A stretch of 64,000 bases of DNA from the NCBI GenBank assembly GCA_965212525.1, contig CBDBVC010000016.1, positions 84,747 through 148,746 of the forward strand, in the 5' to 3' direction. Below, one piece after another: positions 20,205 through 29,278 of this stretch (within the stretch, counting starts at the first letter, position 1; each line of letters starts with the position of its first letter). The stretch is from SZUA-38 sp965212525. GTDB taxonomy: Bacteria > Pseudomonadota > Gammaproteobacteria > Xanthomonadales > SZUA-38. The translations under genes and the position numbers were made by a program. The notes beneath the pieces are model-generated. The model searched no databases and had not been told where the DNA came from. It was given only the letters and a program-made list of their open reading frames with translations.

Positions 20205-22040
20205 ATGATCAAGAAAATTCTCAAGTGGTTTACCCTTGTCCTGACCGCCGTCATTGTGCTGGGCGGGTCTTTTGCTGCACATGAATGGTATGCCGACAAG
20301 CCATTCTTCTTCCGGGCGTACCTGGATCGAGCCATGGTCAGGATGGCGTTCAGTAACCCTGAAACACTGACATCACTCGGCTTTCTTGAATCTGTCGGTA
20401 TCAACGGGCACAACGCTGAACTCGCCGATGTACATCCCGATCGCACCACAGAGATGTTTGCTTCATTAAGGGAGCTGCGACAGGGGCTGTTGCAGTATGA
20501 GGATGAGGATCTGGACGAGAGTCAGCGGATGACCAAGGAACTGGTGCTGAATCTGCTCGATATGGTCGGTGAGGCCGAGCGCTTCCGTTACCATTACTAT
20601 CCGGCCAACCAGATGTTCGGTATCCAGAGTTCGTTCCCGAGCTTCATGGAATCCAAGCATCGTGTCAATTCGCTGGAGGATGCACAGCACTACCTGGCAA
20701 GACTCGGAAAACTGGAAACCAAATTCGACCAGTATCTGATAGACCTCAGGTTACGCGAGGAGAACGGCATCATTCCACCCCGTTTCGTCGTCGATCGGGT
20801 GATTGATCAGATGACTGATTTTGTCAACACAGCGCCTGAAGAGAATATCCTCTATACCTCGCTGGCTGACAAACTGGACGAGGTTGAGGATCTGACCGCA
20901 ACCGAGCGAAGCAACGTGCTTGATGATGCCCGGCGTGAAATCATTGCCAATGTCTATCCGGCGTATCAGAAGTTCATTGATTATTTCACCGAGCTGGCAC
21001 CCAGGGCTGGCGATGATCACGGCTACTGGCATCTGCCCGATGGCGATGAAGCCTACCGGCTGGCGCTGCGTTTCTTCACCACCACTGACATGACTGCGGA
21101 CGAGATCCACAATCTCGGATTGCTGGAGGTCGACCGAATTCAGGCAGAGATGCTGCAGATCTTCGACACCCTGGGAATTGACACCTCGCTTGGTTACAAG
21201 AAAGCCATGACGGACTTTGCTGCCGATCCCGGTTTCTACTATCCCGACAATGATGCGGGCAGGGCGCAGATACTGGTGGATTATCAGGTCATTCTGGATG
21301 AGATCGATGCCGGTATTGATGCCGCCTTCAATATCAGGCCCGAGGCCGGCATGGAGGTAGTCCGGATCCCCGAGTTCAAGGAGGAAACATCGCCAGGTGC
21401 CTACTACGAGCCGCCGTCTCTGGATGGCAGCAGACCGGGCCGGTTCTATGCCAATCTCTACGATATCAGAGCCACGCCCAGGTACAGCATGCGCACGCTG
21501 GCCTATCACGAGGGTATTCCGGGTCACCATTTCCAGATCGCCATTGCCATGGAACTGGAGGGCATGCCCATGATCAGGAAGTTCGCACCCTATACAGGCT
21601 ATGTCGAGGGCTGGGCGCTGTATACCGAATATCTGGCGTGGGAGCTGGGATTCCATGACAACCCGGAAGACAATATCGGGCGGCTTGATGATGAACTGCT
21701 GCGGGCGGTCAGGCTGGTCGTCGACACCGGCATCCACCACAAGCGCTGGACTCGCGAGGAAGCCATTGACTACATGCTGGCCAATACCGGCAAGGCCGAG
21801 AGTGATGTCATTGCCGAAGTCGAACGGTATATCGTCATGCCAGGCCAGGCAACTGCCTACAAGGTGGGCATGATGAAGATACTGGAACTGCGCGAGAAGG
21901 CTCGCACGGCGCTGGGTTCGAAATTCGATATTCGCGATTTCCATGATGCGGTTCTGAAAAACGGCGCGGTACCGCTGGATTTTCTGGAACGAATCATTGA
22001 TGACTACATCGAGGACACACTGGCCGGGCAGGCCGGTTAA
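20205..22040 (+). CDS. DUF885 family metallopeptidase-like lipid-anchored or periplasmic protein
   Basis: A 611-residue protein with one N-terminal hydrophobic segment (about 7-27, uncleaved anchor or signal). A long helical DUF885 domain follows. The signature HEGIPGHHFQ at about residue 434 gives an HExxxHH zinc-like motif, followed by EGWALYTE; both occur in DUF885 and in M3/M32-like peptidase folds. Other typical elements are PGAYYEPP, RPGRFYANLYD and the late PGQATAYKVG. The family is annotated as putative peptidases; the substrate is not known. The start ATG has only a weak ribosome site (GAG). No coupling to neighbouring genes. Confidence 0.88.
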   Translation: MIKKILKWFTLVLTAVIVLGGSFAAHEWYADKPFFFRAYLDRAMVRMAFSNPETLTSLGFLESVGINGHNAELADVHPDRTTEMFASLRELRQGLLQYEDEDLDESQRMTKELVLNLLDMVGEAERFRYHYYPANQMFGIQSSFPSFMESKHRVNSLEDAQHYLARLGKLETKFDQYLIDLRLREENGIIPPRFVVDRVIDQMTDFVNTAPEENILYTSLADKLDEVEDLTATERSNVLDDARREIIANVYPAYQKFIDYFTELAPRAGDDHGYWHLPDGDEAYRLALRFFTTTDMTADEIHNLGLLEVDRIQAEMLQIFDTLGIDTSLGYKKAMTDFAADPGFYYPDNDAGRAQILVDYQVILDEIDAGIDAAFNIRPEAGMEVVRIPEFKEETSPGAYYEPPSLDGSRPGRFYANLYDIRATPRYSMRTLAYHEGIPGHHFQIAIAMELEGMPMIRKFAPYTGYVEGWALYTEYLAWELGFHDNPEDNIGRLDDELLRAVRLVVDTGIHHKRWTREEAIDYMLANTGKAESDVIAEVERYIVMPGQATAYKVGMMKILELREKARTALGSKFDIRDFHDAVLKNGAVPLDFLERIIDDYIEDTLAGQAG

Positions 22041-22167
22041 CCTGACCCGGCATACAGAGCAGGGCACAATGATTTACCTGTCCTGATCAGTGCCTGGACA
22101 CTTTTTGTAATCAAATCGTGTTAACGTCAGTCTCATTCAGTATCGTCCTGTTACCTGGGGAGCTTGC

Positions 22168-23379
22168 TTGAATCTGGTTCTGTTCCTGCTCTGTCTGCTC
22201 GGCCTGGCCGTGGCACTGGCGCCGATTGCCGAACGCCTGAAATTACCGGTCAGTTCCGTATTCGTGTTGCTGGGTTTTGCCGTGTCTGAACTGGTCACGA
22301 TGATGGGCATTGACACCGGTTTGCGCTGGAGGGCATTTCACGAACTGGTGTTTTTCCTGCTGTTGCCGGCATTGATCTTCGAAGGTGCCCTGCATATTCG
22401 CGTGCGCAAGATGCTGGCTGATCTTGTTCCCATTCTCTCTCTGGCCGTGCCGTTCCTGCTGATTTCCACCCTGGTCTGTGCCTTTGCGCTGTATTACCTG
22501 ATCGGGCATCCAACCGGATTTCCGTGGGCAGCGGCACTGTTTACCGGTGCAATCCTGTCGGCGACCGATCCGGTCGCTGTGCTGGCACTGTTTCGAAAAC
22601 TGGATGCACCACCGCGACTGTCGTTACTGATCGATGGTGAAAGCCTGTTCAATGATGCCTCGGCAGTGGTGATCGCCATGATTGTTCTGAGTCTGGCCAT
22701 GTCGGGATCTGACATCACTGGTGGCGGTGCCGTCGTCGAGTTCCTGCGCGTGTTCTTCGGTGGTGTTCTCACCGGTGCTGGTGTCGGTCTCATCACCGCA
22801 GTGCTGCTCCTCATGGTAAGGGACCGTTATGCCACTACGGCCATCAGCCTCAGTGCCGCATACGGATCATTCATTCTGGGCGAGGACGTGCTCAATGTTT
22901 CAGGCGTGATGGCAACACTGGCTGCCGCCCTGATCCTGTCCTGGCGCTTGCGCACCCGTCACCGTGATCGCCTCGAAGGCACGCTGGAAGTGTGGGCCTC
23001 TCATGCCTACCTCGCCAATGCCCTGATGTTCCTGATCATGGGCGTGACCATCACCAAGGACATGTTCACCGGTCGCTGGCTTGCCATGCTGATCGGTATC
23101 CTTGCTGCAGCCCTGGCCAGGGCATTGGTGATCTACATGGTGTTGCCAGCAGCCGGCAGGTTGCCCGGATTCAACCCCATACCGTCAGGCTATCGACACG
23201 TGCTGTACTGGGGTGGCCTGCGCGGTGCGGTGACCATCGCCCTGGCCCTGTCGCTGCCGCTGGAGTTCGACTGGTGGTTTACAGCTCAGTCCATCGCCTA
23301 CGGTGTGGTGCTGTTCAGTCTGTTTGTGCAGGCACCAACCCTGCCGTTTGTCATTCGCCGGACACTGAAACCGGCATGA
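22168..23379 (+). CDS. Monovalent cation:proton antiporter (CPA1/NhaP type)
   Basis: A 403-residue polytopic inner membrane antiporter that exchanges Na+ or K+ for H+. About 12 hydrophobic helices are seen. Conserved features include LPALIFEGAL in TM3, the TGAILSATDPVAVLALF motif with the two-residue T-D crossing helix, and GESLFNDASAVV with the ND pair that binds the ion. RGAVTIALAL near the C-terminus is also typical. Translation appears to start at TTG 22168, preceded by GGGGAG; no good ATG lies nearby. There is no C-terminal cytoplasmic regulatory domain, in line with short NhaP members. Confidence 0.9.
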   Translation: MNLVLFLLCLLGLAVALAPIAERLKLPVSSVFVLLGFAVSELVTMMGIDTGLRWRAFHELVFFLLLPALIFEGALHIRVRKMLADLVPILSLAVPFLLISTLVCAFALYYLIGHPTGFPWAAALFTGAILSATDPVAVLALFRKLDAPPRLSLLIDGESLFNDASAVVIAMIVLSLAMSGSDITGGGAVVEFLRVFFGGVLTGAGVGLITAVLLLMVRDRYATTAISLSAAYGSFILGEDVLNVSGVMATLAAALILSWRLRTRHRDRLEGTLEVWASHAYLANALMFLIMGVTITKDMFTGRWLAMLIGILAAALARALVIYMVLPAAGRLPGFNPIPSGYRHVLYWGGLRGAVTIALALSLPLEFDWWFTAQSIAYGVVLFSLFVQAPTLPFVIRRTLKPA

Positions 23380-23456
23380 TGTCTGTTCAGGCGGGATATT
23401 CGAGACGTGTATCGGTGTTCATCTTGCGGTGTACTGGCGGTATCGAGGCCTGACCT

Positions 23457-23936
23457 GTGCCTGATCTTTACACACTGTACGGGGCCGAGTTCTCGCTTTA
23501 TACGGGCGAGGTCCGCTCCTATCTGCGCAAGAAGGGTATACCGTTCAGGGAGGTCGTCTCTTCGATCAGGGTGTATCGCCGCTTTATCATACCGAGGACT
23601 GGTGTGCGCGATATCCCCGTGGTGCAAACACCCGACGATCAGGTCTATCAGGACACCACGGTCATCATCGATGCACTGGAGCAGCGACTTGATGGTGATT
23701 CAGTCTACCCCGACACGCCCTGCCAGAAACTCGTTTCATTATTGCTGGAACTTTACGGTGATGAATGGCTGCTGATCCCGGCCATGCATTATCGCTGGCA
23801 TTACCGGGATGAAAACTACCGCTTCGTGATCGGTGAATTCGGACGCATGCTGCTGCCGGGCTGGCCAGGATTCGTGCAGCGCTGGTCAGGCCGAAAGGTG
23901 GGCAGCCGTTTCGATGCTGGGTTAACAGGCTGTTAA
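23457..23936 (+). CDS. Truncated glutathione S-transferase-like protein
   Basis: 159 residues, beginning MPDLYTLYGAEFSLYTGEVR with a GTG start. The N-terminal thioredoxin-fold GST domain is intact (Ser-containing glutathione motif, PVVQTPDDQVYQDTTVII cis-Pro region, then the first helices of the C-domain). The frame then ends abruptly after RWSGRKVGSRF, with a few unrelated residues. Related GST proteins have a complete helical C-domain, so about half is missing. Reading the other two frames downstream shows no continuation, so this looks like a deletion rather than a simple frameshift. The stop codon lies inside a hairpin. The remaining domain may or may not be functional. Confidence 0.6.
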   Translation: MPDLYTLYGAEFSLYTGEVRSYLRKKGIPFREVVSSIRVYRRFIIPRTGVRDIPVVQTPDDQVYQDTTVIIDALEQRLDGDSVYPDTPCQKLVSLLLELYGDEWLLIPAMHYRWHYRDENYRFVIGEFGRMLLPGWPGFVQRWSGRKVGSRFDAGLTGC

Positions 23937-23962
23937 CCCTTTCTGGTCACTATTTGGACCAG
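23919..23962 (+). terminator. Tandem hairpins at the end of the truncated GST gene
   Basis: A perfect 9-bp inverted repeat (gggttaaca / tgttaaccc, loop ggc; 23919-23939) holds the stop codon and is followed by TTT. Four bases later a second hairpin begins (ctggtc / gaccag, 23943-23962). The first could work as a weak intrinsic terminator. The pair might also be a recombination scar of the deletion that shortened the gene. Confidence 0.45.
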
Positions 23963-24387
23963 TGGCCCGCTATGCTATTCAACACATCAAGAATCGAATT
24001 GATGAGTCATTGGATGGATACACTGTCGTGAAAACTTGTCCGTTCTCGCATGAGATATTGATGATATGACATTCTCAGCAATGCGATGGCCGTTGTGTGT
24101 CTTGCCGGTAATCGGGACAGTCATCTTGGGCTGGCTTCGATACTGAGGACTGGCCGGAAGCACTGAACGCTATCCGGTGGTGCCGGGAATCAGGTTTTGT
24201 TGCCGGCCATGACGCAATCGTGCCTGTGTATTCACAAGGCATTGATGCGATCTGTTGATAATGCCAGACCCGAGTTGATGCAAAGACTGGAATTTATGGC
24301 GATATGAATCACACTATAAGCAGGAACAGCGTCAACCGAACAGCCTCGCAGGGCCTGTCGGTCAAAGTACTGAATGGAGACAAATAG
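23963..24387. other. Intergenic region without a supported gene
   Basis: About 425 bp after the two hairpins and before the secreted operon. No open frame with a convincing start or homology was seen. It presumably holds the promoter of the operon, but I could not place -35/-10 elements with confidence. Nothing in it resembles the missing part of the GST gene. Confidence 0.5.
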
Positions 24388-24702
24388 ATGAACCTTATGA
24401 TTCCCCTGTCAGCGATCATGATTCTCGCGAGTGGCAGCGTGTACGCAGACGATGAACCCAGGCGACTTGACCTTGAATCAACCACCATGGAAATCACGCT
24501 GCCTGATTCTCAACCGGCGTCTGGTGCTGCCGATGTGCTGAAAATAGTCAGATCAGCCAGAGGGCTTGAACGGGTTGAAGCACCGGCGCGTGAACCGTTG
24601 AAGATGCACACACTTGAAGACGGCTCAGTCATCATCATGCACGGCGACAACGTGGAGATGATGAAGCGACACATTGAGCAGGACGCAGGAGAACCCGAAT
24701 GA
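24388..24702 (+). CDS. Small secreted protein, first gene of protease operon
   Basis: A 104-residue exported protein of unknown family. The signal peptide is residues 1-20 (SVYA-D cleavage). The mature part is charged and short, with strand-like TMEITLPDS and a C-terminal ESGSVIIMHGDN-like element (actual DGSVIIMHGDN). GGAGA lies just before the ATG. Its stop overlaps the next start by four bases (ATGA), so translation is coupled to the metalloprotease. By position it could be a propeptide-like chaperone or inhibitor of that protease; this is inference from context only. Confidence 0.7.
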   Translation: MNLMIPLSAIMILASGSVYADDEPRRLDLESTTMEITLPDSQPASGAADVLKIVRSARGLERVEAPAREPLKMHTLEDGSVIIMHGDNVEMMKRHIEQDAGEPE

Positions 24703-26921
24703 TTATTCGATACATCAGGATCGGTCTGTGCTCACTGTTTGCATTGACTGCGCTATCTGTCCATGCTCAAACCAGCTTGCAGGACGGAGACAGGTTTCTC
24801 GTCAATCTTGATGAAACCACGGGCAGCACTGCTGTCGTTTTCAGTAACATATTCATCGATGTGCCGGCCGATGCAACAGCACTGATGATTCGTTTCACTG
24901 ATCAGGGTAACGGTCGACAACTGGCCATATACGGACGTGTGGGCTCGGATTTCCCTGACACATCATCATTGACAGCTCTGAGCCAGGATGCCTCGTTCTT
25001 CTCCATCAGCGACACCGGTGACGAGATATTACTGGCGCAAAATTTTGCCGAGCCCAGTCCGAGCGGACAGCGTATGCATCTGTTCCTGATTGGTTTTGCC
25101 GGACCACAAATTGATGCATTGCTGGAAGTGGATGTGGATTTTGATCCACCGCCGCGTGCGCAAATCCTGGTTGATTTCGACAACAGCGACAATAACCCAA
25201 ATTGCGATATCGGCCCCTGGGACTCGACAGAGCCGCACACGCCCATCGGCGGCAATAACGCCACGACGCTGGGCCAGGCTCGACGAAATGCCATGCTGCA
25301 TGCCGCTGATTTACTCAGTAACGAGCTGACCAGCCGTGTCCCCATACGCATCAAGGCCTGCTGGTTCGATGGGGGCGACGATGGCGGCGGTATCACGCTT
25401 GCCTCGGCAGGCCCGAACGGATTCGTCAATTCGACGCCTGGTCGAAATTACCCCGAGTTTGCCTACCCTGTGCCAGCATCCAAGCGACTGGCCGGCAATG
25501 AACTCTGTCATCTGGGATTCAATGAGGACTGTGATGTTCACGACCTGCGCATCCAGTACAATTTCAGGGTTGACGAACGCAGCACCGGTTTTTATTACGG
25601 TTTTGATGGCTCAATCATCCCTACGGGATCGTCCGATTTCATCAGCACAGCATTGCATGAACTGGGACACGGTCTGGGATTCCTGACGGCTGCAAATGAG
25701 GATGGCAGTCTGTTTTCTCTGGGTCCGGATATCTTCCTCAAGTATCTGGTGGAGCAGGATGGCGGTATATTCACGAACCTGTCGGATCCGTCAGTCACCA
25801 ATGCCCAGCGCGCTGCCGCCTTCATCAATCCGAATGATCTGTTGTGGGATGGCGACGAGGCCAACCACAGTGAGGAAAACACCCTCTACCGTGGATTTTC
25901 GAGCCAGGGTCGTGTTTCGATGTTCTCACCTGGTGTGTACAACCCCGGTTCTTCCGTCTCACACATCAGTACCGATTACTGTGATCTGATGGGTCCATTC
26001 ATTCGCCCCTGTACCAATGGTTCGCTGCGCAGTCTGCAGCTGACCAGACACATGCTCAACAACGTGGGCTGGCACAGTGCGCCCAATACGCCGCCTTATA
26101 TCGGGTTTGAGTTCGATTCCGAACGCAACGGGCATGGCTATGAATTCCAGCTGGCAGCGACCACTGCAGAAGGCGTGGATATCTATGTCATGACATTCTT
26201 CACCTATGCCAGCAACGGATTGCCCGAATGGCATCAGGCCATCGGAACCATCATCGATGGTACCTTTGTTGGCACACGAAACAGCGACGGTTTGAGCTTT
26301 CCCCGCTACACCTATGACGAGATGCTGAGCCCGCCCCAGGTGGCCACGCCCAACATCCGCGGCCAGGTGGTGGTCTCGTTCAATGATTTGCAGAGTTCAG
26401 ACGCCTGTTCTGGCCGCAGTGGCAGCTTTAACGGATCATTCCAGTGGGTCATAGGGAACGATGTGGCCGAATGGTGTGTCGAGCCGCTGGTCGCACTCAG
26501 TTCAATTCCGGAAAACGATTTCGGCGGGTTGTGGTTTGCCGGTACGGCTGATCAGGGCTGGGGCATGAGTATCGAGAATTTCACCGACGGTGATGGCTCA
26601 ACCAATCTGTTCATCGTGCTGTATGTCTACGATGCCAACGGTGACCCGGTCTGGTTCTTCGCACTGGCTGACGGCTTCATACCGGGCCAGCCATTCACCG
26701 CCGATCTGTTCCAGCGCACCGGATTCGGGCGTACGCAGACGCCGACAGCGCTGCAGGATGTCGTGGCCGGTACAATCACATTGACCTTCGTGACGCCTTC
26801 ATCGGATCTGGGTGCAGGCAATACCGTCGACAACCTGCAGGTGGATTTCCTAGGTCCTGCTGGTGGTGGCTGGTCGCGTCAGAACGCACCCATTCAGCGC
26901 CTGTCGCAACCGCGCCCATGA
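24699..26921 (+). CDS. Secreted metalloprotease-like protein with beta-module tail
   Basis: A 740-residue exported protein with a signal peptide (about 1-23, VHA-Q). An N-terminal beta-domain (about 25-150) resembles a pre-peptidase-type fold. The middle holds the zinc motif STALHELGHGLGFLT with His320, Glu321 and His324. The position of a third metzincin histidine is occupied by Thr, so the third ligand must come from elsewhere. The C-terminal part (about 475-740) contains two copies of a short beta-module (key words GFEFDSERNGHGYEFQL and GGLWFAGTADQGWGMS, each followed by a YDANGDPVWFF-like strand) that also occurs in the amidohydrolase at 47901-50129. Sits in a tightly coupled three-gene unit. 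Confidence 0.8.
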   Translation: MIIRYIRIGLCSLFALTALSVHAQTSLQDGDRFLVNLDETTGSTAVVFSNIFIDVPADATALMIRFTDQGNGRQLAIYGRVGSDFPDTSSLTALSQDASFFSISDTGDEILLAQNFAEPSPSGQRMHLFLIGFAGPQIDALLEVDVDFDPPPRAQILVDFDNSDNNPNCDIGPWDSTEPHTPIGGNNATTLGQARRNAMLHAADLLSNELTSRVPIRIKACWFDGGDDGGGITLASAGPNGFVNSTPGRNYPEFAYPVPASKRLAGNELCHLGFNEDCDVHDLRIQYNFRVDERSTGFYYGFDGSIIPTGSSDFISTALHELGHGLGFLTAANEDGSLFSLGPDIFLKYLVEQDGGIFTNLSDPSVTNAQRAAAFINPNDLLWDGDEANHSEENTLYRGFSSQGRVSMFSPGVYNPGSSVSHISTDYCDLMGPFIRPCTNGSLRSLQLTRHMLNNVGWHSAPNTPPYIGFEFDSERNGHGYEFQLAATTAEGVDIYVMTFFTYASNGLPEWHQAIGTIIDGTFVGTRNSDGLSFPRYTYDEMLSPPQVATPNIRGQVVVSFNDLQSSDACSGRSGSFNGSFQWVIGNDVAEWCVEPLVALSSIPENDFGGLWFAGTADQGWGMSIENFTDGDGSTNLFIVLYVYDANGDPVWFFALADGFIPGQPFTADLFQRTGFGRTQTPTALQDVVAGTITLTFVTPSSDLGAGNTVDNLQVDFLGPAGGGWSRQNAPIQRLSQPRP

Positions 26922-27478
26922 GCGATTCACTCCGCAGCTTTCCAAAATTCCGGGCCTGTGGAGACTCGCGGCAATTCATCACAGGGCTGATCTGTCTGCT
27001 CTGGGTCGGATCAGCCCTTGCCTACGAGCCGACGCCACTGGAACTGCTCTGGGCCGACCTGGAATTTGCCGATCAGCGAACGATCATTCAGGAATACGAA
27101 CTGATTCGCGACAAGTGCACGGGCCCGGAAAACCTTGATCGCGAACTGCTGCAACAGACCTGGTTTCACGATGTGGAACTGACCGACCGGGCCGGCATGA
27201 TCGGACTGGTCAGTTATAATATCAATGAGCCTGGTGAATCCATCAAGCCCTGGTTCAGGGGCGCTTTCTGCATCGAAGGGGATTATCTCTACACCGTGTC
27301 TTTCGAACGCAGCTTCGAACCATCCGAGCCACGCCGCAATGAGCGTGGCAACTGGGTGCGCGAATATGTCCGCACACTGACACCGGTGAGCGAGGGCAGG
27401 GTGATGGTCAATCACCTCGATGAACACAAGCTGATCCTCAAGTTTCCTGATCACCCGGCTGTGACATTTTATCGCTGA
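26918..27478 (+). CDS. Secreted protein of unknown function, third gene of protease operon
   Basis: A 186-residue protein with a hydrophobic segment (about 19-35, ending SALA) acting as signal or anchor. The mature part has two Cys (in DKCTGPEN and AFCIEGD), likely a disulfide, and an alternating strand pattern. No known domain was recognised. It starts in the ATGA that ends the metalloprotease gene, so all three genes of this unit are translationally coupled. A role with the protease is inferred from context. Confidence 0.7.
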   Translation: MSDSLRSFPKFRACGDSRQFITGLICLLWVGSALAYEPTPLELLWADLEFADQRTIIQEYELIRDKCTGPENLDRELLQQTWFHDVELTDRAGMIGLVSYNINEPGESIKPWFRGAFCIEGDYLYTVSFERSFEPSEPRRNERGNWVREYVRTLTPVSEGRVMVNHLDEHKLILKFPDHPAVTFYR

Positions 27479-27636
27479 ACTCAGATTGCTCTGTCCACTT
27501 GCATGGCAACCTATGCATCCGGGTAGACATGCACTGATGCAGGCATGACCGCGATGCCTTGAACCCTCCGGTTGACTTGAAAATACGGCCATTTTCGTAG
27601 ATTATCGGTGTGACACGGGTGGCATGGGTGATACTG

Positions 27637-28818
27637 ATGAATCAGACTGCCAGAATGCGGTTGGAATCAATCGACATCCTTCGAGGGCTGGTGATTGTGC
27701 TGATGGCCATCGATCATGTGCGTGACATGTGGTCGCTGTATCCGTTCGCTCCGGAAGACCTGACCCAGACCACACCGGGCTATTTCTTCACGCGCTGGAT
27801 CACGCATTTCTGTGCCCCGGTATTCGTGTTTCTGGCCGGAACGTCCATCTACCTCTATCTGCAGAAGATTTGCGACCGAAAACAGCTCAGTGCATTCCTG
27901 CTCAAGCGTGGACTTTGGCTGGTTGCCATAGAAATCCTGCTGATCAACTGGAGCTGGAGCTGGACGCTGCCGTTCTGGAGCTGGGGGTTCTTCCTGCAGG
28001 TGATCTGGGTGCTTGGCGTCTCGATGATTGCGATGTCCGCACTGATCTGGCTGTCAACATCGATGGTACTTCTGATCTCTCTGGCGATGATATTCGGTCA
28101 CAACCTGTTGAATTTCGTCGTGCCTGCCGACTTTGGCTCCTTTGCCATGCTGTGGACATTTCTGCATGAGGGAGGCTGGGTGCCACTGAATCAGAACGGT
28201 AGCTACGGTATCTGGGTAGCCTATCCCATCATCCCCTGGATTGGCGTAATGGGCGCCGGTTTTGCGCTGGGTCCGATCATGAACTGGAGCACCGAACGGC
28301 GTTCGCAATTTCTCTGGATCATGGGTATCAGTTCAGTGATCGTATTTGTGCTGCTGCGATACTCGAATCTGTATGGTGACACGACCGAGTGGCAGGCACA
28401 GGACACGGCTCTGTTCACCGTGATGTCATTTCTCAATACCCAGAAATACCCGCCGTCTCTGCTGTTCCTGCTGATGACGATCGGGCCCTCATTCCTGTTG
28501 CTCATTCTGTTCGAAAAATGGCGATCACCACTGCTGGATATACTGAAGGTATTTGGTCGTGTCCCGTTTTTCTTCTATGTACTCCATTTTGCCGTCATTC
28601 ATGCCAGCTCCATGCTCTATTTCAGGCTGGTGCACGGCCAGTGGTTCGATCTGGCCAACAACCAGCAGCAGCGAGGCAACTGGCCGGAATTCTATGAGCC
28701 ATCGCTGCTGCGTCTGTATCTGGCCTGGGCCATCATAGTGGCCGGCTTCTATTTCCTCTGTCGCTGGTACGATCAGTACAAGTCCACACGGTCACACTGG
28801 TGGCTGAAATACCTCTGA
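27637..28818 (+). CDS. HGSNAT/DUF1624-type membrane acyltransferase-like protein
   Basis: A 393-residue polytopic membrane protein. It begins RLESIDILRGLVIVLMAIDHVRD, the hallmark of the heparan-alpha-glucosaminide N-acetyltransferase catalytic (DUF1624) family, which has an invariant DxxRG and a DHVRD in helix 1. Ten or so hydrophobic helices follow. The human member transfers acetyl from acetyl-CoA across a membrane to a sugar amine; bacterial substrates are mostly unknown. ATG 27637 was chosen over GTG 27610 because it leaves a normal short cytoplasmic N-terminus and GGGTGA is correctly spaced; the longer form is possible. Confidence 0.85.
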   Translation: MNQTARMRLESIDILRGLVIVLMAIDHVRDMWSLYPFAPEDLTQTTPGYFFTRWITHFCAPVFVFLAGTSIYLYLQKICDRKQLSAFLLKRGLWLVAIEILLINWSWSWTLPFWSWGFFLQVIWVLGVSMIAMSALIWLSTSMVLLISLAMIFGHNLLNFVVPADFGSFAMLWTFLHEGGWVPLNQNGSYGIWVAYPIIPWIGVMGAGFALGPIMNWSTERRSQFLWIMGISSVIVFVLLRYSNLYGDTTEWQAQDTALFTVMSFLNTQKYPPSLLFLLMTIGPSFLLLILFEKWRSPLLDILKVFGRVPFFFYVLHFAVIHASSMLYFRLVHGQWFDLANNQQQRGNWPEFYEPSLLRLYLAWAIIVAGFYFLCRWYDQYKSTRSHWWLKYL

Positions 28819-28847
28819 CAGGCTGCAGTGTGTCTGAAGAACGCATC

Positions 28848-29258
28848 ATGATCAGCAACAGGCTGCAGCTTTCGACAGATGAAATCGAGTTCGTGTCGAT
28901 CAGGGCACAGGGTGCCGGTGGTCAGAACGTCAACAAGGTATCCAGCGCCATTCACCTGCGCTTCGATATCGGCAAGTCATCCTTGCCGGACTGGGTGAAA
29001 TCACGTTTGCTTGGGCTGTCGGACAAGCGACTGAGCAAGCAGGGCGTGATCATTATCAAGGCACAACGTCACCGCACCCGTGAACGCAACCGCACCGAGG
29101 CCCTGGAGAGGTTGCAGGCGCTTATTACCAGCGTCATGCAATCGCCTGTACGACGCCGGCCGACGCAACCCACCCGGGCATCGAAACGACGCAGACTGGA
29201 GAAAAAGGCCAGGCGCAGCCAGACCAAGGCATTGCGCGGAAAAGTCACGGATCACTGA
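28848..29258 (+). CDS. arfB: Ribosome rescue factor ArfB (YaeJ)
   Basis: A 136-residue peptidyl-tRNA hydrolase that rescues ribosomes stalled without a stop codon. The catalytic GGQ lies in RAQGAGGQNVNKVSS at about residues 21-35. The C-terminal tail is strongly basic (RRPTQPTRASKRRRLEKKARRSQTK region), as needed to enter the empty mRNA channel. Length is close to the E. coli protein (140). ATG 28848 fits the family start; a GTG six codons upstream (28830) is possible. It starts 29 bp after the acyltransferase gene and converges on the YaiI gene. Confidence 0.93.
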   Translation: MISNRLQLSTDEIEFVSIRAQGAGGQNVNKVSSAIHLRFDIGKSSLPDWVKSRLLGLSDKRLSKQGVIIIKAQRHRTRERNRTEALERLQALITSVMQSPVRRRPTQPTRASKRRRLEKKARRSQTKALRGKVTDH

Positions 29259-29278
29259 CAGCATCCCTGTCAGACCGG

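Noticed and set aside
20751..22067. 438-residue minus-strand frame over the DUF885 gene
   Set aside because: Antisense shadow; DUF885 motifs on the plus strand are clear.
29255..29273. 7-bp hairpin (ctgacag / ctgtcag) between arfB and YaiI gene as terminator
   Set aside because: No T run on either strand; stem is short.
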